From positions 186,001-250,000 of the forward strand of contig OZ242280.1 in the NCBI GenBank assembly GCA_965207345.1: a stretch of DNA of 64,000 nucleotides, written 5' to 3'. This document shows, one piece after another, positions 58,103 through 64,000 of this stretch. The notes beneath the pieces are model-generated. The model made no database searches. It saw only the letters and a list, made by a program, of their open reading frames with translations, and had not been told where the DNA came from. The position numbers were made by a program, and so were the translations under genes. The stretch's first letter is position 1. Each line of letters starts with the position of its first letter. Source of the stretch: G965207345 sp965207345. GTDB lineage: Bacteria > Pseudomonadota > Gammaproteobacteria > PS1 > Pseudothioglobaceae.

Positions 58103-60037
58103 CTATTGACTACCTTTATTACCTGCAATTAAGTCATCAATAACTTGCGGGTTAGCAAGTGTAGAAGTATCGCCGAAGTTCTCTAAATCACCTGCTGCAA
58201 TTTTGCGTAATATTCGGCGCATAATTTTACCCGAACGAGTTTTTGGTAAATCACGCGTAAACTGAATCTTATCAATGGTAGCAATTGCTCCAATTTCTTT
58301 GCGCACTAAATTAATTAATTCTCTTTCAAGAAGCGCATCACCTACCTTACCTGCAATAAGTGAAATAAAGGCATAAATTCCTTCGCCTTTAATTTTGTGC
58401 GCCATACCAACCGCTGCTGCCTCACTTACTAATTTATGAAGCACAAGCGCTGATTCAATTTCTGCACTACCAAGACGGTGTCCTGAAACATTAAGCACAT
58501 CATCAATTCTTCCCGTAATCCAATAGTAGCCATCTTTATCGCGCCTGACACCATCACCTGACAAATATTTACCTTTAAACTTAGAAAAATAAGTTTCAAT
58601 AAAACGCACGTGATTATTATAAAGTGAGCGCATTTGCCCAGGCCAAGATTTAGAAAAAACTAAAATACCTTTGGCTTCACCTGTACATAATTCACCTTTT
58701 TCGCTGATTATTTCAGGCTCAATACCGAAAAATGCTAAACTTGCTGATCCTGGCTTCATCTCAGTTGCATAAGGCATAGGGGTAATTAAATGTCCGCCTG
58801 TCTCAGTTTGCCACCAGGTATCCACAATGGGGCACCTTGCCCTACCTATTTTATGGTAATACCATTCCCATGCTTCTGGATTAATTGGCTCGCCCACGCT
58901 TCCTAAAATACGCAAACTTGTGCGAGAAGTTTTGTCAACAAACTTATCACCTGCGCCCATCAGTGCACGAATTGCAGTGGGCGCAGTATAAAAAATATTG
59001 ACTTTATGTTTATCTATAATCTGCCAAAAACGCGCAGCATCAGGATAAGCTGGCACACCTTCAAACATAAGTGTAGTTGCTCCATTTGCAAGCGGTCCAT
59101 AAACAATATAAGAATGCCCTGTAATCCAACCTACATCAGCAGTACACCAGTAAATATCGCCCGGGTGATAATCAAACACGAATTTATAAGTTACAGCGAC
59201 ATAGAGTAAATAACCACCTGAAGTATGGAGTACACCTTTAGGTTTACCTGTTGAACCTGAAGTATAAAGAATAAAAAGTGGTGTTTCTGCATCAAAAGGC
59301 ACTGCCTCGCAACTATTTGGTAAATTTTTGATGAGCTCGTGATACCAAATATCGCGCCTCTGCCAATTAATTTTGCTGTTCGCATTATTAACAACCAGAA
59401 CAGTTTTAACAAAATCACAACCAATTAGCGCCTTGTCCACATTATCTTTAAGCGCAATAAGTTTTCCACCTCTGCGTGATTTATCTGCGGTAATAACAAC
59501 TTTACATCTTAAATCTAGAATTCTATCGCGTAACGCTTCAGGTGAAAAACCACCAAAAACTACCGAATGAATAGCGCCAATTCTAGCGCACGCAAGCATT
59601 GCAATTGTAGCCTCTAAAATCATCGGCATATAAAGACAAACCCTATCGCCGCGTTGAACATCTAACTTTTTTAAACCATTTGCAAAACGACACACCGCTT
59701 CATAAAGCGCTTGATAAGTTAAACTTTTGCTCTCACTCGGTTCATCTCCTTCCCAGATAATAGCAATATCATTTGCTTTTTCAGGCAAATGCCTATCCAA
59801 ACAATTATAACTCACATTAAGCGTCGCACCTTCAAACCAAGCAATTTTTGCTTGACTAAAATCGCAATTTGAAACTTGTTGCCATTTTGTATTCCAGCTT
59901 AGAAATTTTTCCGCTTGTGCTGCCCAAAAAGAATCTGGATCTTTGATAGACTCTTGATACATTTTTTCATAAACTGCTCTAGTAATCAGCGGTTCTTTAT
60001 GCGATTTAATAACAGGGTAAATTTTATCGCTCATCAC
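58103..60037 (-). CDS. acs: Acetyl-CoA synthetase
   Basis: 644 residues, AMP-forming. Motifs: ILYTSGSTGKPKGVLHTSG (ATP), VDTWWQTETGGHL, YLSGDGVRRDKDGYYWITGR and PKTRSGKIMRR with the Lys used for reversible acetylation. Activates acetate to acetyl-CoA. Length standard. Convergent with hemB with 17 bases between stop codons; no sensor or actP gene next to it. Confidence 0.97.
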   Translation of the reverse strand: MMSDKIYPVIKSHKEPLITRAVYEKMYQESIKDPDSFWAAQAEKFLSWNTKWQQVSNCDFSQAKIAWFEGATLNVSYNCLDRHLPEKANDIAIIWEGDEPSESKSLTYQALYEAVCRFANGLKKLDVQRGDRVCLYMPMILEATIAMLACARIGAIHSVVFGGFSPEALRDRILDLRCKVVITADKSRRGGKLIALKDNVDKALIGCDFVKTVLVVNNANSKINWQRRDIWYHELIKNLPNSCEAVPFDAETPLFILYTSGSTGKPKGVLHTSGGYLLYVAVTYKFVFDYHPGDIYWCTADVGWITGHSYIVYGPLANGATTLMFEGVPAYPDAARFWQIIDKHKVNIFYTAPTAIRALMGAGDKFVDKTSRTSLRILGSVGEPINPEAWEWYYHKIGRARCPIVDTWWQTETGGHLITPMPYATEMKPGSASLAFFGIEPEIISEKGELCTGEAKGILVFSKSWPGQMRSLYNNHVRFIETYFSKFKGKYLSGDGVRRDKDGYYWITGRIDDVLNVSGHRLGSAEIESALVLHKLVSEAAAVGMAHKIKGEGIYAFISLIAGKVGDALLERELINLVRKEIGAIATIDKIQFTRDLPKTRSGKIMRRILRKIAAGDLENFGDTSTLANPQVIDDLIAGNKGSQ

Positions 60038-60125
60038 TTATTTCCACAAACAATTTATTTCAAAAAAATAAAAAATTTGAAAAAATGAAAAGAATTAAAA
60101 AAGAAAAACTAAAATTATTTTTAAT

Positions 60126-60476
60126 CTATCGCTTATCTTCAGTATTATCTGAGGATGTCATGCCCACGACATCCATATGCGATTTATCTTCTAAAATATC
60201 GCGCGTTAGCTCTTTTTCCACTTCAGTAATGCTAATTTGACCGTCATCACCGCCTGACATAGTCAAAGAACTTTCCTCTTCATTTAAAATTGACTTATCA
60301 ATAAGACCCTCTGATATTTCTCTAAGTGCAATCACCGAGGGTTTATCACGTCCAACCTCCAAAACGCTTCTATGTGTTAAGCGACTAAGCTGATGTGCAC
60401 GCTTTGCTGCAATTAAAATTAAATCAAAACGATTATCAACATGCTTGAGACAATCTTCCACAGTTACTCTTGCCAT
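60126..60476 (-). CDS. rpoZ: RNA polymerase omega subunit
   Basis: 116 residues. MARVTVEDCLKHVDNRFDLI, then AAKRAHQLS and KPSVIALREISEG are the conserved omega core. The acidic C-terminal tail (about residues 72-116, Glu/Asp/Ser-rich) is longer than in Escherichia coli (91 residues). Helps assemble the beta-prime subunit and bind ppGpp. gmk and spoT, usual neighbours, are absent. Confidence 0.95.
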   Translation of the reverse strand: MARVTVEDCLKHVDNRFDLILIAAKRAHQLSRLTHRSVLEVGRDKPSVIALREISEGLIDKSILNEEESSLTMSGGDDGQISITEVEKELTRDILEDKSHMDVVGMTSSDNTEDKR

Positions 60477-60592
60477 AACAATTCCTACTAAACTTAAAAA
60501 AATGATAAAATAGAGAACAATTTTAACTCAATTTTTTTATGAATAGTAGAAAAATTAATAAACAAAAGAATAGGCAAGAAAAAAGGTGAAAA

Positions 60593-61141
60593 ATGGGTAA
60601 AAAATATCAAGTATTAAATAAAAACCATATTAATTTTATTAAAAAGCAACATCTATTTTTTGTAGCGACTGCAACAGAAACAAGTCGTATTAATTTATCT
60701 CCCAAAGATTGTGTAAGCCTTTATATTAAAAATACCTGCGAATTATTATGGCTTAATCTTACAGGTAGTGGTAATGAAACTGCTGCCCATTTGGAAAGAA
60801 ATACTAGAATGACTCTGATGTTTTGTGCTTTTAATGATACGCCTAAAATTCTAAGAATTTACGGACGCGCACGCCTCATTTATCCAAACAGCAATAACTG
60901 GCAAAACTTATTAGCACACTTTACTCGTCAAAATGGTGCACGTCAAATAGTTCATTTAGAAGTTGAATTAGTTGCCAATTCATGTGGTTTTGGTGTGCCA
61001 AAATACAAATTTATAGGAATGCGTGATGAACTAGATAATTGGAGTCAAAATAAAATTAAAACTAATAATCTTAACACTTATCAGCAAAATAAGAATACAC
61101 TCAGTATAGATAACGAAATCATTCATTTAACAAAACCTTAA
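60593..61141 (+). CDS. Pyridoxamine 5'-phosphate oxidase-family flavoprotein
   Basis: 182 residues. FFVATATETSRINLSPKDC, LWLNLTGSGNETAAHLERNT, RMTLMFCAFNDTPKILRIYG are the PPOX split-barrel signatures that bind FMN. Unlike PdxH (present elsewhere in this window) it lacks the RNNRLH ending, so it is a different family member of unknown substrate. It lies 7 bases before dnaQ on the same strand. Confidence 0.85.
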   Translation: MGKKYQVLNKNHINFIKKQHLFFVATATETSRINLSPKDCVSLYIKNTCELLWLNLTGSGNETAAHLERNTRMTLMFCAFNDTPKILRIYGRARLIYPNSNNWQNLLAHFTRQNGARQIVHLEVELVANSCGFGVPKYKFIGMRDELDNWSQNKIKTNNLNTYQQNKNTLSIDNEIIHLTKP

Positions 61142-61148
61142 AAATAAA

Positions 61149-61817
61149 ATGACAAATAGGCTCATCGCACTAGATACTGAAACTACAGGGCTAGAAAGTA
61201 CTAAAGGTCATCGCATTATTGAAATTGGTGGTGTAGAAATTATAAATAGAACACTAACTAACAGAGAATATCACCGCTATATTAAACCTAATCGTAGCGT
61301 TGGGGAATCACTTAAAATTCATGGCATCACTGATGATTTTTTGCTTGACAAGCCAAATTTTAAAACGCTTGCAAAATCTTTTTTGGGCTTTATCAAAGGT
61401 GCAACACTTGTTATTCATAATGCCAATTTTGATTTAGGTTTTCTAAATTATGAATTGAGCTTACTTGGTGCGAAAGTGCGCATTGAAGATTTATGTAACA
61501 TCATCGACAGTGTTAATATCTCTAAACAAATTAATCCGAGCAGTGGGCATAGTTTGGATGCACTAGCAAGAAAATATCAAGTAGATTTAAGCAAACGTAC
61601 ACTGCATGGAGCATTACTTGATGCACAAATTTTAGCCAAAGTATATTTAGCCATGACAGGCGGGCAAAATATTTTATTTTCAAGCACTGACAGTGCCTCA
61701 TTAAAAAGTCAAGATGAAATAAATCTTAGCAGAAAAATTGATACTAATCGTAAACCTATTGCTATTATTTCCGCAACCAGAGCAGAAAAAGAAGCACACG
61801 CACAATATTTTAATTGA
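61149..61817 (+). CDS. dnaQ: DNA polymerase III epsilon subunit (proofreading exonuclease)
   Basis: 222 residues. DnaQ-like 3'-5' exonuclease: ExoI ALDTETTGLES (Asp and Glu), ExoII NANFDLGFLN, ExoIII HGALLDAQILAKVY with the His of the DEDDh type. A ribosome binding site is not obvious. The C-terminus carries the alpha-binding tail region. Ends just before tRNA-Pro. rnhA, the common partner, is not adjacent. Confidence 0.93.
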   Translation: MTNRLIALDTETTGLESTKGHRIIEIGGVEIINRTLTNREYHRYIKPNRSVGESLKIHGITDDFLLDKPNFKTLAKSFLGFIKGATLVIHNANFDLGFLNYELSLLGAKVRIEDLCNIIDSVNISKQINPSSGHSLDALARKYQVDLSKRTLHGALLDAQILAKVYLAMTGGQNILFSSTDSASLKSQDEINLSRKIDTNRKPIAIISATRAEKEAHAQYFN

Positions 61818-61855
61818 CTGCATACAGTAAAATTAGTATCATTTACGAGCTTTTT

Positions 61856-61932
61856 CGGAGTGTAGCGCAGCTTGGTAGCGTATCTGGTTTGGGACCAGGT
61901 GGTCGGGGGTTCAAATCCCTCCACTCCGACCA
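61856..61932 (+). tRNA. tRNA-Pro (TGG anticodon)
   Basis: 77 bases with encoded CCA. Acceptor CGGAGTG pairs with CACTCCG, then A and CCA. The anticodon arm CTGGTTTGGGACCAG gives TGG. The T arm GGGGTTCAAATCCC is regular. It follows dnaQ by 38 bases. Confidence 0.95.
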
Positions 61933-61973
61933 AAATACTGTTAACACCAAGAAAATAAGTTGTAGTAAAAAAT

Positions 61974-62050
61974 GCGCCCATAGCTCAGCTGGATAGAGCA
62001 ACGGCCTTCTAAGCCGTAGGTCAGACGTTCGAATCGTCTTGGGCGTGCCA
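61974..62050 (+). tRNA. tRNA-Arg (TCT anticodon)
   Basis: 77 bases with encoded CCA. Acceptor GCGCCCA pairs with TGGGCGT. The anticodon arm ACGGCCTTCTAAGCCGT gives TCT (AGA codons). It follows tRNA-Pro by 41 bases. The 3' side borders a zone of gene fragments. Confidence 0.95.
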
Positions 62051-62282
62051 TTTTAGTACTAGATTCATAGTAACCATCCGATTCTAATGCACTATGTAAT
62101 AAACTGGTATTCGTATGGTGTGCGTTTTAACGCCATATCTGTGGCTATTTACAGCTGAGACCATTTGATTAAAGCCCATCTTTTCATCGGGTTTCGATGT
62201 GATGCTAAAATTTCTATTTTAGACCAAGACTTAGCGTTGTGAGGCTCTATTGGTTTCGGGATACAAGCAATTTAGTAGTTAG

Positions 62283-62660
62283 CTAATCTGCTTTTGTCTT
62301 TCTAATCATTTGCTTTCTCCTTGTTAATAAATATGCTCTTAGAGCACTAAAATTATTTTTACCTAAACCCGTAATAAGCATCTTCCTTATTGTTCGCCAA
62401 ATTACCCTGTTTAGTTTTTTGCTATAGGAAAAATATTGAGTATGTATTACGAATCCTACATTAATTAAAGCAGAATTAATAAATATTTTAAACCCTTGAT
62501 CCTTAACTTGCTTATGTAATATCACATGTTCGCAAATTTCTATACCATTCTCTGTAACACCTATATATTTTGCTTTTTCTAATGCGTGTCTGTGGTAAAC
62601 AGCCAATCCGCCAAAAGCTGAACTAATTTCTACCTAAGATGTATCATGAGGAATAATAAG
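62283..62660 (-). pseudogene. Truncated glycosyltransferase remnant
   Basis: The C-terminal part reads VEISSAFGGLAVYHRHALEK, then GIEICEHVILHKQVKDQG and IFINSALINVGF, a pattern (AFGG.A.Y...AL, CEHV..H) of the end of certain family 2-like glycosyltransferases. Directly upstream are stop codons (TAG before VEIS), and the sequence beyond matches nothing of the missing N-terminal domain. An ATG-initiated frame of 107 codons exists at 62606, but it could only yield the tail of the enzyme. Scrap from recombination near the tRNA genes. Confidence 0.5.
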
Positions 62661-62678
62661 CATTTTCAAATCTCATCC

Positions 62679-62780
62679 AACAAATTTTGCTTTTTTATTG
62701 GTCAAGTGATGAAAGCCACTACTGGCAAAGCCAACCCCGCTCAAATTAATCAATTACTAAAACAAAAACTTGATATCTAA
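62679..62780 (+). pseudogene. gatB: Fragment of gatB, last ~30 codons
   Basis: The plus-strand frame ending in TAA at 62778-62780 reads FFIGQVMKATTGKANPAQIN and then QLLKQKLDI. This is the tail of the Asp/Glu-tRNA amidotransferase subunit B, whose end is FFVGQVMKATxGKANP.xVNxLLxxKL. No gatB body precedes it, so it is an isolated 3' fragment between a glycosyltransferase remnant and the GST gene. The intact gene is presumably elsewhere. Confidence 0.75.
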
Positions 62781-62825
62781 CGTTTGAATCCAAAAACAGA
62801 CGCTGAAATACTTTAAGCTGGACTA

Positions 62826-63437
62826 CTAAATGGCAGGCAATGCAATATAGCTATCAAAATGCTCAATATTTTTCATCCAACGTTTTATTGCATTATACGG
62901 TGCTAGTGAAAGACCGCCGTCAACACTCATAGCAGTATATGGATAACAAGCAATATCAGCGATTGTCGCTTTTTCACCGCCTGCAAGCCAATTCGTTTCT
63001 AAAAGTTGCTTATTTAATATTTCTAACGCTTGTACGCCCAACATCTGAGCTTCTTCTAAAGAACCTAATCGTGCTAACGGTGTCGGGTTATTAAGACACA
63101 TTGCTCGGGCACGTGCTAAGCCGTAGCGACCCTCACTTTGTTCAAATACTAGCCATCTAATTATTTTGGCAAACTCCATTGCATCATTGGGAAGCCAATG
63201 TTTATTTGCGTAATTTTTGGCTAAATAAGACAAAATTGCTGCAGAATCATAAATGGTTTTTTCACCATCAATAAGCACTGGCACAAGTCCATTTGGGTTC
63301 ATCATCAAAAATTCATCAGTTGTATTTTCGCCAGAGACGACATCAACCGCAATTTTCTTGTAATCAATGCCCAAAATAGCTAGAAACAATCTAATTTTAT
63401 AGCAATTGCCTGAACGTCCTAAGTCAAAGAGTTTAAT
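62826..63437 (-). CDS. Glutathione S-transferase
   Basis: About 204 residues. N-terminal thioredoxin-like domain: KLFDLGRSGNCYKIRLFLAI, LVPVLIDGEKTIYDSAAIL with the glutathione-binding motif near residue 50-70, then a helical C-terminal domain (TIADIACYPYTAM). The family start is Met before KLFDLGRSGNC; here that codon is ATT (63435-63437), 6 bases behind a GGGAG site, and no ATG fits. Starting later, at TTG 63389, would cut off the first 16 conserved residues. Either ATT is used or the start was lost. Confidence 0.8.
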   Translation of the reverse strand: MKLFDLGRSGNCYKIRLFLAILGIDYKKIAVDVVSGENTTDEFLMMNPNGLVPVLIDGEKTIYDSAAILSYLAKNYANKHWLPNDAMEFAKIIRWLVFEQSEGRYGLARARAMCLNNPTPLARLGSLEEAQMLGVQALEILNKQLLETNWLAGGEKATIADIACYPYTAMSVDGGLSLAPYNAIKRWMKNIEHFDSYIALPAI

Positions 63438-63479
63438 TACAATCTCCCTTTAGTATTGATAAAACTACCCTGTGATTTT

Positions 63480-64000
63480 TTATTTATTGTCTGACCACTC
63501 AAGTACGCTATCATCAATTGGGCATGAATCATCACGCGACCATTCATTCCACGACCCATAATAATTACGGACATTTTTAAAACCAGCTAATTCCATTGCT
63601 AACAGAGTATTTGAAGCACGTGCTCCCTTAAAACAATAAACAATAATATCATCATCAGGATGCATATCAGCGCTTGTGGCAAGTAATTTTCGCGTGGCAT
63701 CTGGTGTTATAAAATGACTGACCTTGCCAGTATCATCAGATTCCATAAAACGATACCATTCTATCCATTTTGCACCGGGTATACGTCCTTTTCGTGGTGC
63801 AAAATCAACCCCATAAGGGGATGAGCTGACACCAATCCACTCTTCCTCATCACGATTGTCCAATATTTTAATAGATGGGTTATTAAGTGCCGCTTTCATA
63901 ACATCTTTGGTAACCATATTTGAATAGTCAGGTTCTGGTATGAATGTTGTTGGTGTGGGTGTTACCGCCTCACTATTGGTGGCAAAACCTTCACTTTTCC
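63480..64000 (-). CDS. Sulfurtransferase (rhodanese-like), C-terminal part, runs off the edge
   Basis: The frame is open to the right edge, past the ATG at 63917 (upstream residues KSEGFATNSEAVTPTP), so the N-terminus is outside the window. Seen: IKILDNRDEEEWIGVS, PRKGRIPGAKWIEWYRF, and VYCFKGARASNTLLAMELAG with the active-site Cys in CFKGARA. This fits the second (catalytic) domain of two-domain thiosulfate or 3-mercaptopyruvate sulfurtransferases. Donor cannot be fixed from the loop. Confidence 0.85.
   Translation of the reverse strand, partial: KSEGFATNSEAVTPTPTTFIPEPDYSNMVTKDVMKAALNNPSIKILDNRDEEEWIGVSSSPYGVDFAPRKGRIPGAKWIEWYRFMESDDTGKVSHFITPDATRKLLATSADMHPDDDIIVYCFKGARASNTLLAMELAGFKNVRNYYGSWNEWSRDDSCPIDDSVLEWSDNK

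Noticed and set aside
61709..61981. Minus-strand frame reading VEGFEPPTTWSQTRYATKLR across tRNA-Pro
   Set aside because: This is the well-known false protein produced by translating the antisense of a tRNA-Pro gene.
61814..61996. Plus-strand frame RSVAQLGSVSGLGPGGRGFK
   Set aside because: Translation of the tRNA-Pro gene itself, not a protein gene.
1..64000. CRISPR arrays, rRNA operons, intact insertion sequences
   Set aside because: No regular spaced repeats, rRNA-like sequence or transposase with terminal repeats was seen on either strand.

Overview
The window looks like the chromosome of an AT-rich (about one third G+C by eye), aerobic, Gram-negative gammaproteobacterium. Supporting genes are lipid A/Kdo synthesis (lpxC, waaA), ubiquinone synthesis (ispB, ubiH), RNase E family, holD-like psi subunit, psd-type phospholipid synthesis (pssA), and a conserved ilvB-ilvH-ilvC-pssA-leuA block. 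The combination of a sulfide:quinone-reductase-like flavoprotein, a rubrerythrin/Fe-S/DUF3501 block and rhodanese would fit a sulfur-oxidiser or symbiont lineage, but this is inference. Many decayed genes (metE, a ligase remnant, restriction genes, two glycosyltransferases, two GIY-YIG remnants) suggest ongoing gene loss.

Region 1 (1-6.1 kb) is accessory. It starts with the C-terminal part of a type I restriction HsdR. Next, on the minus strand, come a HEPN-domain protein with a decayed Res-type helicase remnant behind it and a tiny GIY-YIG-like stub in front. Then comes the most unusual feature of the window: four tandem genes (3961-5325) for about 100-residue proteins, each with an NHLP (nitrile-hydratase-like leader peptide) type leader, an AAG junction and a Ser/Thr/Gly/Ala/Val-rich core with a three-residue rhythm. 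They look like precursors of an undescribed ribosomal natural product (RiPP). No modifying enzyme or transporter lies in the window. The island ends near a tRNA-Val gene.

Region 2 (6.3-38 kb) is mostly core housekeeping: tyrosine phosphatase, uppP, a MidA-like methyltransferase, folM-like reductase, RNase E/G, aroE, pdxH, ubiH, a frameshifted metE, purL, ygjP, rlmE, ispB, dinG-like helicase, dienelactone hydrolase, YhdP/AsmA-like protein, SQR-like flavoprotein, nitroreductase, YciI, rubrerythrin with GlpC-like and DUF3501 partners, and nadA. A small accessory insert lies between ygjP and rlmE (23.0-23.9 kb).

Region 3 (38-55 kb) holds a GT32-like glycosyltransferase, a decayed restriction/methylase remnant, queH, a holD-like gene, the branched-chain amino acid block, lpxC and ftsA with no ftsZ between them, dusA, pncC, glmU, waaA, a PmtA-like methyltransferase and a frameshifted probable glycosyltransferase.

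Region 4 (55-64 kb) holds thiC, hemB, acs, rpoZ, a PPOX-family protein, dnaQ, tRNA-Pro, tRNA-Arg, then a scrap zone (truncated glycosyltransferase, a gatB tail fragment), a glutathione S-transferase and a sulfurtransferase that runs off the right edge. No rRNA, CRISPR array or intact insertion sequence was seen.
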